The translations under genes and the position numbers were made by a program. Shown here one piece after another: positions 26,148 to 34,110 of a stretch of 64,000 nucleotides of DNA. How positions within the stretch are numbered: the stretch's first letter is position 1; every line of letters starts with the position of its first letter. Origin of the DNA: JAVVEH01 sp032251435 (lineage in GTDB: Bacteria > Verrucomicrobiota > Lentisphaeria > Oligosphaerales > MVZH01); contig JAVVEH010000013.1 of assembly GCA_032251435.1 (NCBI GenBank), positions 29,543-93,542 on the forward strand, written 5' to 3'. Below the pieces are notes generated by a model. The model did no database searches and had not been told where the DNA came from. It was given only the letters and a program-made list of their open reading frames with translations.

Positions 26148-29100
26148 TCAGTCCGCCTCGATCATGGCAATCTCGGCGGGTTCGAGTTTGTAAAGACCGT
26201 AGATGATGGTGTCCAGGCTAGCCTCTTGTTCGGTGATGGTGTGGTCAAGGCCCGTGATTTCTGCATCAAGGGCGAGGATGCGGTCGCGGAGGGGCTGCTC
26301 CGTGGTGGTGCGAAGGGTGAGAAGACGTTTGATGAGGCGCTTGCCGTCGAAGGCTTCCGTTACGTTGACGTCGCGCAGTGCGTGGCGCCATTGGGCGGCG
26401 ATGAAAGGGGTGTCGGGTTTGTCGAACAGATGGATGACTTCGTAGCCGCCGATATTCAGGATGAGTTCGTCGTCGGTGTTGGTGACGGCGAGTTTCGTGC
26501 CGGGTTTGAGCAGTGCGTCAAGCGTATCGAGCCGTTCCTGAAGGGCCGCAGCGTGTTGTTGTTTGGCCCAGGCGGTTAGGTTACGAGCGCTGAGCCCAGC
26601 GGGCGCAAGGGGGGATGTCTTCCAACTGGCGGGGGTGCCGATGACGGACCAGAGCCAGTCGTACTTGGGCGCGGGGGCGACGGGAGAAGTTTGGCGGCTG
26701 TGGAGACGTTGGTCGAGTTTGGCGATGGTGTCGCGGCGGAGGGTGTGGAGTTCCTGCAACTCCTTCGCCCGTGCGCCGACTTCCGCACGCTGCTCGGGTG
26801 TCGCGTCGGGGATGGGAAGAGGGGCAATGAATTGCCTGTTGGCTTCGAACCAGCCACCGTCTTTGGGCTTCGCGGTCTGCCGGAACACATTGTCGGCCAC
26901 TGGCGCATTGAGAACGCCAAGCAGGTACCAACCGTCGCCCCCGTCAGTCGGAATGATGCCATTAACCCGCACGTTGTTGAAGTAGAAAGCCCCTTCGCAA
27001 TCGTAGCACACCCGCATGCCCGGAACCGTCTGGGCGACAAAGAGTTTTGGAATCTCTTGCTTGTCCAGGTTCTTGGGATAGTTATATGCCCACCAGCGAT
27101 CATCATCGTTCATTTTTCCACCTTCGCGCGCCCGCAAGACGGCTTCGTGGCGGCGTAGATACTGCCAGCCGTTCGGGAAGCAAGCCGCCATTTCGACGGC
27201 GGCGAAAAGGCGTGGCAAAGCGCCGCTCAGGTCGTATGGGAAGAGGAGATAGGTGTCGGTCTGGGGATGATGGTAGCGCTTGGCTTCCGGCCCGGAAACA
27301 AGCGGATGCATCAAGCCGTCTTCAATGGAAACTTCCTCATTTGCTTTGGTGCGGTAACGCCCCGGTGCGACCCGATTAAGATGATAAATGTAGTCGGCGC
27401 TGGTTTGAATGCCAACGACGATTGCACGACTGGCATCCTCCAACGTGCGGCAGGTTTGCCGCAGGCGATGCAACAGCCTCCGCTCGGAATCCCCGATCAG
27501 ATTCCACGCACCATCCATCGGCAGTTCGTCGTGTGGGATGACGGCGTCGGGCTGGTTCCAGTCGAGGTTGTCGATCACGCCATCGGGGGCAAAAGCGCAC
27601 TTGATGAAATCATTGGGAGAACCGGTGAAAAACTGGAGGGCGGTGTAGGTGGTGGCTTCGGTAAAGACCTGGAATGACTTGAAGTCGACCCAACGGTCGA
27701 GGGTTCTGGTCTGGCGGATGAGGTGACGAAGGGGTTTGCCGTATTCGTTGACCATCCAGACGTTTGGGGCGATGTAACCCATGCGGCCTTGCGAGCGCAG
27801 CAGGGATATGCCTTTCTCGATAAACGGCAGATAGAGATCGAAGTTGCCGGATTGGGTGCTTTTGTAGACAGGCGAACCGTCGACAAGTTTAGCGTTGACC
27901 AGATAGTCGGCTACGTCGTCCTCCACTTTGCGGAAGTTCTGGAGTTTGACGTACGGCGGATTGCCGATGACGCAGTCGAAGCCGCCTCGGGAGAAAATGT
28001 CGGGGAAGGCCGCTCGCCAGTCGAAGGCGTTGATACGTTCGCGTTTGGTTTCGTCAAGTTCATCGAAAAGGGAAGCATGCTTCTCGGCATAGAAGGTCTT
28101 GAAATCGGATCCAACGAGGCTGTTGCCGCATTTGATATTTCCGTCCAGATGAGAGAGTTTTCTGCCGGCGACGGCGGTGTGCATCCAAAGGGCCAGCTTG
28201 CAGATCTCGACCGATTCCGGATTGATGTCGACACCATAGATGTTGTTAGCGAGGATAAATTTGGTAACCTCGTCCGTTTCCCACAGTTCGGCGAATCCGC
28301 GGACCCGTTCGAGTTCATCGTAAATCCAGCGGTACTCTTTCTTCAGATATTCAAGCGCCTGAATGAGGAATGCGCCGGAACCGCACGCGGGATCAACGAC
28401 CTTGATGTTTTTGAGCGCGAACAGGTATTTTTCGAGGGCCTGGATGTAAGCCCCCGCCACGGGAGCGACACGTCTCTTGTCGCTCAGGAATAGCTTGTAC
28501 TGAACCACATCGTCGTCATTGGGCATACGGTCAGGCGAGAGACCGAGGGTTTGCTTGATGTATTCGAGTCGGGTGCCAACGGTCTCGCGGACGATGTATT
28601 CCGTAACCCATTCGGGCGTGTAATAAACACCGTCACGCTTGCGTTTGGAAAGCAGATTGATGGAGGGCCTGCCGTCGGCCTCGGCTTCCATGATCTCCAG
28701 TTCGGTGATCGACTGTTCAAAGATCCGACCAAGCGCATAAAAATCGATGACTTTCTCGCGTTTGGCGTTCTTGATCCCGAAATTGTATTTCGCCGAAAAG
28801 TAAAGCAGCGTCAATGGATGAGCCAGGAGCGAGGTCATGCCATTCGCTCCTTGATTTTTTGCGCAGAACACTTCAGCGGGGATGACAAGATTTTCAAGCT
28901 CAGGCAACGGTTCGAACAGACCACCATTGAACGGGTTGATTGCATGCTCGCCGACCGTGCCGCCATCCCGCATGGCTGCAAAGATGTTTTTTAGGCGTTC
29001 CCAAGGCAGGTTGTCGGAGGGGCTGAAATAGGGATCCTTGCTGTAGTTGATCAGTGCGGTTCGTAGGAGTGATCCCGGAAAAAGCGGCAACCCCATGTCT

Positions 29101-29993
29101 TCGCAGAACAAAATGAAAAGGCAACGGTCAAGAAGCCGTTGCGTCAGACGCACCAGTTTGCCTGGCGTACCGGTATACCCGGGATTATGCTTTCGTATTG
29201 TGTCGAACAAATATTCGCGATAGGCTTTGTATTCAAGGTAGAAATCCCTTTCCACGGCCTCCTCATGGACGAATTGTTTATCCAGCATATTTTGGAGAAG
29301 GGACGGGCCTCGCTCGGAAAGCAGGGAGTCCTTATGGAAAAGCTTGAAAAATAGGAACCGTAGAAACGCGGCCGATTCCGTGTCACCAAGAAGACACTCG
29401 TCCTCCGCGTCGGAGGAGCTGTTGTCGATGACAAACCGTTGATATTGCGAGAGATCATGCTTGGCTCCGTAGAGCCGGAATTCGTTCATGTCGGTGACTA
29501 TAGCCCAGTAGGGTTTAACCAATTCATGACCGGAGAGCTGCGTCCTGGACCGCCGTAAGTAATTGAAACATTGCTGGACGGGACTGCGCGTGTTTCCTTT
29601 GCGATTCTGGTTCTTGTCCAATGCGGACCGGATATCTTTGAACTCGCAGAGTACCTGTGGTATGGCCGGACTCGCGTCAGCCTTGTTGAACAACCCCAAT
29701 GCGAGATCGGCTTTGCCCATGCCGCCGGTCTGCCCCGCATAGGCTACAGGAAACTGGGGAAAGCAATTGAACGAACCGTCGGACTTGTCGTTCTCCTGGT
29801 CGTATCCCCATATCTGGTGGAAAAAGTGCTTGACAAAAGCCCCTTCCGCTTGAGTCTCATTGAGTTTTTTCCCAGACCAATTCTTCAGAATATCGTAGAC
29901 CTCTCGGGCTTTCGGGGAATCGGTGAATTCAACGTATTCCTCTCCCCATACGGATGACAGAAAAGGTATATCAAAAAGCTTTCTATGCGCCAT
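26148..29993 (-). CDS. Type IIG-like restriction-modification enzyme (Eco57I/YeeA class)
   Basis: 1281 residues combining nuclease, methylase and specificity regions. N-terminal PD-(D/E)XK-like 'GKADLALGLF' and 'QVLCEFKDIRSAL' at about residues 92-125; N6-adenine methylase motif I 'VVDPACGSGAFLIQALEY' near residue 527; 'NNIYGVDINPESVEICKLAL'; catalytic motif IV 'FDCVIGNPPYVKLQNF' near 672; then a TaqI-like target recognition region and a C-terminal coiled coil ('ALDAEITGLDHTITEQEASL'). It would both methylate and cut foreign DNA, or act as the PglX-like methylase of a larger system. ATG 29993 has GGAA nine bases upstream; TTG 30002 is the alternative. No stop or frameshift is seen. Confidence 0.9.
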   Translation of the reverse strand: MAHRKLFDIPFLSSVWGEEYVEFTDSPKAREVYDILKNWSGKKLNETQAEGAFVKHFFHQIWGYDQENDKSDGSFNCFPQFPVAYAGQTGGMGKADLALGLFNKADASPAIPQVLCEFKDIRSALDKNQNRKGNTRSPVQQCFNYLRRSRTQLSGHELVKPYWAIVTDMNEFRLYGAKHDLSQYQRFVIDNSSSDAEDECLLGDTESAAFLRFLFFKLFHKDSLLSERGPSLLQNMLDKQFVHEEAVERDFYLEYKAYREYLFDTIRKHNPGYTGTPGKLVRLTQRLLDRCLFILFCEDMGLPLFPGSLLRTALINYSKDPYFSPSDNLPWERLKNIFAAMRDGGTVGEHAINPFNGGLFEPLPELENLVIPAEVFCAKNQGANGMTSLLAHPLTLLYFSAKYNFGIKNAKREKVIDFYALGRIFEQSITELEIMEAEADGRPSINLLSKRKRDGVYYTPEWVTEYIVRETVGTRLEYIKQTLGLSPDRMPNDDDVVQYKLFLSDKRRVAPVAGAYIQALEKYLFALKNIKVVDPACGSGAFLIQALEYLKKEYRWIYDELERVRGFAELWETDEVTKFILANNIYGVDINPESVEICKLALWMHTAVAGRKLSHLDGNIKCGNSLVGSDFKTFYAEKHASLFDELDETKRERINAFDWRAAFPDIFSRGGFDCVIGNPPYVKLQNFRKVEDDVADYLVNAKLVDGSPVYKSTQSGNFDLYLPFIEKGISLLRSQGRMGYIAPNVWMVNEYGKPLRHLIRQTRTLDRWVDFKSFQVFTEATTYTALQFFTGSPNDFIKCAFAPDGVIDNLDWNQPDAVIPHDELPMDGAWNLIGDSERRLLHRLRQTCRTLEDASRAIVVGIQTSADYIYHLNRVAPGRYRTKANEEVSIEDGLMHPLVSGPEAKRYHHPQTDTYLLFPYDLSGALPRLFAAVEMAACFPNGWQYLRRHEAVLRAREGGKMNDDDRWWAYNYPKNLDKQEIPKLFVAQTVPGMRVCYDCEGAFYFNNVRVNGIIPTDGGDGWYLLGVLNAPVADNVFRQTAKPKDGGWFEANRQFIAPLPIPDATPEQRAEVGARAKELQELHTLRRDTIAKLDQRLHSRQTSPVAPAPKYDWLWSVIGTPASWKTSPLAPAGLSARNLTAWAKQQHAAALQERLDTLDALLKPGTKLAVTNTDDELILNIGGYEVIHLFDKPDTPFIAAQWRHALRDVNVTEAFDGKRLIKRLLTLRTTTEQPLRDRILALDAEITGLDHTITEQEASLDTIIYGLYKLEPAEIAMIEAD

Positions 29994-30056
29994 ATCTCGC
30001 AATTCCTATTTAACGGATTTCCATGGTCGCCAATCATTCCCGAAAGGTCACGGAAT

Positions 30057-30248
30057 CTACCGGGTAATCTTCGTCTCCAGCGCCTCCAACAACTCCGGCA
30101 CGCCGTTGAAGTAAAAATATCCCGTCAGCACATCCATCTGTCTGGACGAAGCGATCAGCTTCGACAGCACCTCGCCCATGCGATTGACTGGCCCGGTATC
30201 CGCTTGGCATCCCCAGTGAATCAGCTCCATCGCTTCCTTTCTATCCAT
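30057..30248 (-). pseudogene. N-terminal fragment of a PLD-like/helicase defence protein
   Basis: 63 residues ending abruptly: 'GEVLSKLIASSRQMDVLTG' and 'YFYFNGVPELLEALE' are the N-terminus of phospholipase-D-like domains that precede SNF2/DEAD helicases in restriction and defence loci. The frame stops just after this segment, exactly where the PLD core should begin, and the RM gene starts 64 bp further on. So a helicase that once accompanied the methylase was deleted. Confidence 0.6.
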
Positions 30249-30289
30249 GATTCAATGTCATATTGCCTGGAAGAGCGCTCACTCCCCCC

Positions 30290-30321
30290 AAAAAAAATCG
30301 GGGAAACATGGCATGATTCCC
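30290..30321 (-). terminator. rho-independent terminator of the RT operon
   Basis: Minus strand: GGGAA-TCATGCCATGT-TTCCC stem (30321-30301) followed three bases later by eight T (30297-30290), 86 bp after the reverse transcriptase stop. Confidence 0.75.
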
Positions 30322-30406
30322 TAAAAGACTCAAACCATCCTTATAGTACATGCTTGAGTTTCGCTCCGCAAGCACCGAAAGGATAAAAAATCAGCGCCCG
30401 GCGACA

Positions 30407-31957
30407 TCAGTTGTCCAGTCCATAGCAGTCGCCACGCACGGATTGCACTCCCGCGCGGAACAGTTTGGGAAGCCGAATGATTCCGAGCGGCCGCTTGCCT
30501 TCCTCAAGGCGCTGGCGATTTTTCGCGGGGAGGATCGTTTTGAAAAATTCGTGCACGCATTTGCGATGCGGAATGTCCCCGGGGGTCAGGCAGCGGGCCA
30601 CCCGCCAGTGGATGAAACGGTCCAGCTCGACCATCTGCCGGCGGATGGCCTCTTCCTCCCCATGGCGGTAGTGCATGACGAAGGAATGGGCCGACAGGCG
30701 GGAGGACGGGGTGGTGTCGGACTCGTCCGTTTTCGGCTTGCCGCCGTTTCGTGTCACCAGAATCCGGCGGTTGACGGAGGTGATCACCTGCTCGATCTTG
30801 TCTTCCCCGGGTTTCAGATTGTCGAGATGGGCTTTGCTGGTGAGATGAATGATTTTCTGGCGGAACTTGTCGACTTTCTCCCGGGAAATCTTTTTGCCCT
30901 CCGCCAGAGACAGATAGTGAAAGCCAAGAAACGTGCAGGTGCCGCTGTCCACATGGTCGATGGACGTTTTCTTTTCGCTCAGTTCCAGACCGAGGTTGGC
31001 GCAGAGCTGGACCAGTTTTTCCTTAGCGGCGGCCGCGGCAGCTTGCGTTTTGGCGCAGACCATGATGTCATCGGCATACCGCAGGTAGCGGTAGTCATTT
31101 TCGAGGCCGTCGGCAACCATCGCGGCATCGGTTTCGGTCAGGTAGAGATTTGAGAGAGGCGCGCTCAGCGGGCTGCCCTGGGGGATGCCGATCTCGGAGG
31201 GAAAGACCACTTCGGCATTGCCGCGTCCGGAGCCTGGGAACGGCACTGAATTGCTCTTTTTCACGCCCGTTTCTTCCGGGCCGCGGGTCACTTTCCAGGA
31301 TAACTGCCGTTTTGTCCGGCAGAAAGCCATGATCCATTCCACAGCCAGCGGATCAGCAAGGCCAATGTTGCCAAAAAGGGTTGTCAACTGCTGTTCGACA
31401 CGATCATGCCGGATCCGGTCGAAAAACGAGGTGATATCCGCCCGCAGCACATAGACGAATCCCTGTTTGATCCATGCTTCCAAGCTGTCCAGGGCGTCAT
31501 GGACACCGAGGTGTTTGCGATAGGCGTAGCAATGGTCATGCAGGACGCTCGCATCCGTGATCAGCCGCCCTTCCAGAATCTCGTAGAGATAATGGGCCAG
31601 GGTTTTCGCGATCATCTTGTCGACCGGCCGCAGTTTGGCGATCAGCCGGTACCGGCTGCCGAACGGACGGGACACCTTGAGGGTGGAACCACGTGAGGAT
31701 TCCCGTTGAGAGCTCAACAGCGCGTCGGTCGCCTGCCGGAATCCGAACACCAGCCGCCCGGTCTTTTTAGAGTAGGGAGCCAGTTCGACTGGCTGCAAGG
31801 CATAGCGGCGATCTTTGCTGAACGCCGCCCAGGCCTGCTGGGCGGTCTGTGTGTTCTGCCCCCCCTTGCCGAAGACCGGATCCGGAAGCCCTTTCATCGC
31901 CCGCGCCAGAGAACTCTCGCAGAGCCGGAACAATCTACCTTTGGTCATCGTATCCAT
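30407..31957 (-). CDS. reverse transcriptase of unassigned class
   Basis: 516 residues. RT motifs in order: 'RYRLIAKLRPVDKMIAKTLA' (102-121), 'YAYRKHLGVHDAL' (144-156), motif A 'LRADITSFFDRI' with D174, motif B 'GIPQGSPLSAPLSNLYL' (257-273), and motif C 'YLRYADDIMV' with Y294-A-D-D297. The polymerase triad is intact. A roughly 30-residue insert (223-254) precedes motif B, and a thumb/maturase-like C-terminus ('ELDRFIHWRVARCLTPG', 444-460) follows. It resembles group II-like RTs; the retron VTG and NAxxH motifs are not seen, nor an HNH endonuclease. ATG 31957 has AAGG eight bases upstream. A structured 156-nt element lies 59 nt upstream. Confidence 0.9.
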   Translation of the reverse strand: MDTMTKGRLFRLCESSLARAMKGLPDPVFGKGGQNTQTAQQAWAAFSKDRRYALQPVELAPYSKKTGRLVFGFRQATDALLSSQRESSRGSTLKVSRPFGSRYRLIAKLRPVDKMIAKTLAHYLYEILEGRLITDASVLHDHCYAYRKHLGVHDALDSLEAWIKQGFVYVLRADITSFFDRIRHDRVEQQLTTLFGNIGLADPLAVEWIMAFCRTKRQLSWKVTRGPEETGVKKSNSVPFPGSGRGNAEVVFPSEIGIPQGSPLSAPLSNLYLTETDAAMVADGLENDYRYLRYADDIMVCAKTQAAAAAAKEKLVQLCANLGLELSEKKTSIDHVDSGTCTFLGFHYLSLAEGKKISREKVDKFRQKIIHLTSKAHLDNLKPGEDKIEQVITSVNRRILVTRNGGKPKTDESDTTPSSRLSAHSFVMHYRHGEEEAIRRQMVELDRFIHWRVARCLTPGDIPHRKCVHEFFKTILPAKNRQRLEEGKRPLGIIRLPKLFRAGVQSVRGDCYGLDN

Positions 31958-32016
31958 CTGTAGGCCTTCTCAATCACGCGACATCGAAAGTAAATCAGTA
32001 AGCAGTGGAGGGAAAA

Positions 32017-32172
32017 GGCGAGGATAATTGCCCCGGATCGATATGGCCGGGAAAGAGGCCGAAGCCTCCCGCGCCTGGGGATGCTCCCCGCCAGCCTTTG
32101 GCCAGCCCCGTAAACCCATGAAAAACATAGGCGCCTCCACGAAGGAGGGTAAATGGGACAATTATCCTCGCC
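32017..32172 (-). ncRNA. candidate structured ncRNA upstream of the RT gene
   Basis: Minus-strand ends GGCGAGGATAATTGTCCC (32172-32155) and GGGGCAATTATCCTCGCC (32034-32017) pair over all 18 positions, with one U-G wobble that would be a C-A mismatch if the plus strand were transcribed; this points to RNA in the RT direction. Inside are CCTCC-ttcgt-GGAGG, GGGGA-gca-TCCCC, and GAGGC-TTCG-GCCTC (a cUUCGg tetraloop) extended by CGGG/CCCG across a UUU bulge. It starts 10 nt after the previous stop and ends 59 nt before the RT start. The layout parallels retron a1/a2 and defence-RT ncRNAs. A 60-codon frame crosses it, so a coding role is not excluded. Confidence 0.6.
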
Positions 32173-32181
32173 AAAATCACG

Positions 32182-32424
32182 TCAAACCTCCTTCCGGGGG
32201 GAAATGCCCAAAGACACACTCACGTGTGAACTCAAACGGTTGCCTGCGCGGATCACCGTTTTTTTCCGGCCGGGTTCACCGGCGATGGCATCTAATTCCC
32301 GCAAGGTGGAAAAATAGTTCATGAACCCGCGTTCGGACTTGTTCTCCGGCGCGATCTTGCCGGCGGCCATCTCCTGGGCGCGCGGGGTGTCCACCGTCGC
32401 CCCTTCGATTCTGACGCTTGGCAA
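32182..32424 (-). CDS. unknown ORF after an in-frame TAG (RT operon ORF D)
   Basis: 80 codons if started at TTG 32424. It is in the same frame as the preceding ORF C and is separated from it only by TAG-GAG-GCT, so it may be the C-terminal part of that protein cut by a nonsense mutation, a readthrough product, or a separate gene using AGGAGG that overlaps the stop (spacing to TTG is only two bases). Sequence such as 'GFMNYFSTLRELDAIAGEPG' and 'TVIRAGNRLSSHVSVSLG' has normal protein composition. Family not recognised. Ends 10 nt before the structured element. Confidence 0.45.
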   Translation of the reverse strand: MPSVRIEGATVDTPRAQEMAAGKIAPENKSERGFMNYFSTLRELDAIAGEPGRKKTVIRAGNRLSSHVSVSLGISPRKEV

Positions 32425-32430
32425 AGCCTC

Positions 32431-32871
32431 CTACACACAAACATTGGTTTCGGCTTCGTCCACGATCCACTTTATGGTCTTCTCAAGATCGGCGAGGGTG
32501 GGAACGGACTTGCGCATGGAAAAAGAGTATTCAGCGTCAAGTCCACTCTCGTCTTCCGATTCAAACCCTTCCTCGCCGGTCGGATCAAACCCCGCCGCGC
32601 GCCACTGGGGCAGCAGGTCTTCGACGATGCACCGACGCGCTTTTTCCTCTTCCTCCGACGAGTATTGACAGGGTTTGTCGTTCCCGAAACAGGCGGTTAC
32701 GGACGTTTCGAAAACGCCTTCTTCAAGATTAACGGTTCCCAGCATGGCACGCGGCAACATAATCGCCGCCCGGACTGGCGACGGATCATCGGAATGGGAC
32801 ATCCCGTAATCCGGAAATGCCTGCTTGATATCGAAAACGCTGTAGTTGGCTTTACGTTCCGCTGTCATCAT
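32431..32871 (-). CDS. unknown acidic protein (RT operon ORF C)
   Basis: 146 residues from ATG 32871, which has AGGA five bases upstream (a GTG at 32901 would add ten). Mixed fold: 'FDIKQAFPDYGMSH', 'RAAIMLPRAMLGTVNLEEGV', then a strongly acidic stretch 'FDPTGEEGFESEDESGLDAE' and 'LADLEKTIKWIVDEAETNV'. No recognised family, no membrane segment. Starts about 36 bp after ORF B. Ends at a TAG beyond which the same frame stays open for 82 codons. Confidence 0.6.
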   Translation of the reverse strand: MMTAERKANYSVFDIKQAFPDYGMSHSDDPSPVRAAIMLPRAMLGTVNLEEGVFETSVTACFGNDKPCQYSSEEEEKARRCIVEDLLPQWRAAGFDPTGEEGFESEDESGLDAEYSFSMRKSVPTLADLEKTIKWIVDEAETNVCV

Positions 32872-32907
32872 TTTCTTCCTGTTTAGATTTTTGGTTTTCA
32901 CCCCGAG

Positions 32908-33102
32908 TCACTTGTCTTCGCTGTCCGCCTTGATGGTTTCAATGCGGACGACACCATCCTCATCCGAGCGCATGGCGTAGGCCGCGCCCGCGCCCAGAAT
33001 ATACGCCTTCCTTTTCACCATTTCACGCCGCCACGCTTCTTTTTCTTCCTGAGACATCTCACGGCCAGACCAAAGTTCTTTGATTTTCTTAAAAATCGAC
33101 AT
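32908..33102 (-). CDS. small basic protein (RT operon ORF B)
   Basis: 64 residues: basic helical N-terminus 'MSIFKKIKELWSGREMSQEE', then 'WRREMVKRKAYILGAGAAYA' and a short beta-like tail 'GVVRIETIKADSEDK'. The start ATG 33102 has AGGAG at good spacing, which supports it as real. Function unknown; a small partner or nucleic-acid-binding protein is possible but unsupported. A 10-bp hairpin (33130-33160) lies between it and ORF A. Confidence 0.6.
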   Translation of the reverse strand: MSIFKKIKELWSGREMSQEEKEAWRREMVKRKAYILGAGAAYAMRSDEDGVVRIETIKADSEDK

Positions 33103-33169
33103 CGTTCATCTCCTTGTATTGATTAGGGCGGGCCTGTTCCGGGCGGGCTGGAACAGACCCTGATTATCG

Positions 33170-33715
33170 TTAAAGCATCGCGAACTCGTTGTCATTGGGT
33201 AGTCCCAACGCACGATTGAAGGCGTTTTCCTTCAATCTCAGCCAGGCTGTTCCGAGGCTGTCGCCTCCGCGTCCCATGTCCAGGGTGATCATTTCGCGGA
33301 GAAGCGCATTGTCGTTGCGGAAGGCGCGCCGCAACGTCAGCTTTTCCATCAAATCCGTAGGGGCGGCCAGTTCCCCCAAGCTCACCACATCACAGCGCGT
33401 GCCTGTGAAGCGGTCGGTCAAACATCCCAAAATGAGAACGGTCAACGCGCGGCGGATAACCGGCGCCGGCTCCTCCGCCAAAAGGGCGAGCGAGCCCAGG
33501 CAGGGCGTTTCTTCCCGTTCAATCTCGGCAAGCTCCCCGCAGAGCTTGGCGATGGATGCCTGGGACTGAGGAACAAGCTCGTCCATATTCTCCTCCGGCG
33601 CGGGGCCATAGGCTCTCCGCGCGTCCTCGACCGCGTCCCGCAAGCGGTCCATTTCGACAGCCAAACTTTCCGCCTTTTCCAACCATTTTTTCCGACGTTC
33701 TTCAAGTTGCATCAT
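33170..33715 (-). CDS. coiled-coil plus helical-domain protein (RT operon ORF A)
   Basis: 181 residues. Residues 1-75 form a coiled coil ('RRKKWLEKAESLAVEMDRL', 'SIAKLCGELAEIEREE'). The rest, with 'VIRRALTVLILGCLTDRF', 'VVSLGELAAPTDLMEKLTL' and 'RRAFRNDNALLREMITLD', resembles from memory the winged-helix domain that precedes the AAA+ module in some ATPases, but there is no P-loop here; it may be a free-standing or truncated version. ATG 33715 or 33712 follows GGAG. First gene of the RT operon, downstream of a probable promoter/operator. Confidence 0.6.
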   Translation of the reverse strand: MMQLEERRKKWLEKAESLAVEMDRLRDAVEDARRAYGPAPEENMDELVPQSQASIAKLCGELAEIEREETPCLGSLALLAEEPAPVIRRALTVLILGCLTDRFTGTRCDVVSLGELAAPTDLMEKLTLRRAFRNDNALLREMITLDMGRGGDSLGTAWLRLKENAFNRALGLPNDNEFAML

Positions 33716-33748
33716 CAATCTCCATGATCGCGTGTGTCAGGCCCTGAA

Positions 33749-33869
33749 ATCACGCGGATCGTGATCCCTCGCCTAATACTATACCGCACGCGCCGCCTCT
33801 ATTTCTCAATAAAAAAAAGCGAAAGTTGAAAAAAAATTTCTTTTGTACTCAAATAGATTTCAGTGTCAA
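33749..33869 (-). promoter_or_regulatory. promoter and possible operator of the RT operon
   Basis: On the minus strand TTGACA (33869-33864) and, further down, TATAGT (33783-33778) are candidate -35 and -10 elements, not from one promoter because of spacing. ATCACG-cggat-CGTGAT (33749-33765) is a palindrome between TATAGT and the ORF A start, well placed for a repressor. The 395-bp gap 33716-34110 is AT-rich and otherwise holds no gene. Confidence 0.35.
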
Positions 33870-33978
33870 ACAGGGTAAATCATCCGCACGCGCGGAAATG
33901 GGAATTGGTTTTAGCTTGTTTGGCAGATGAACAGGCACTATTTTGCAGCTTCAATGAGAAATTAATAATCGCATGCGG

Positions 33979-33984
33979 TATAAT
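33979..33984 (+). promoter_or_regulatory. -10 element upstream of the DUF2779 gene
   Basis: A perfect TATAAT at 33979-33984, about 127 bp before the start; the -35 is weak (TGAGAA at 33955-33960, 18 bp away). Confidence 0.35.
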
Positions 33985-34110
33985 AAGAACGGTTTTTATG
34001 TTTGGGACTTTTTAGTCGTCCGACTGACATCTCCGGGGATGATGTCCTGATAGTAAAATTGTCATGTGTTTGGCAGAACTGTAGAAGAGATATGTGACAG
34101 GAAATTGACG

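Noticed and set aside
30407..32172. Diversity-generating retroelement
   Set aside because: The RT lacks the DGR-type motif with SQ after QG, no adenine-rich template with a near copy is seen, and no Avd gene is adjacent (the four-helix-bundle gene is 14 kb away).
30407..32172. Classical retron
   Set aside because: Position and closing stem fit, but VTG and NAxxH motifs were not found and the RT has a group II-like thumb; kept as an unassigned RT module.
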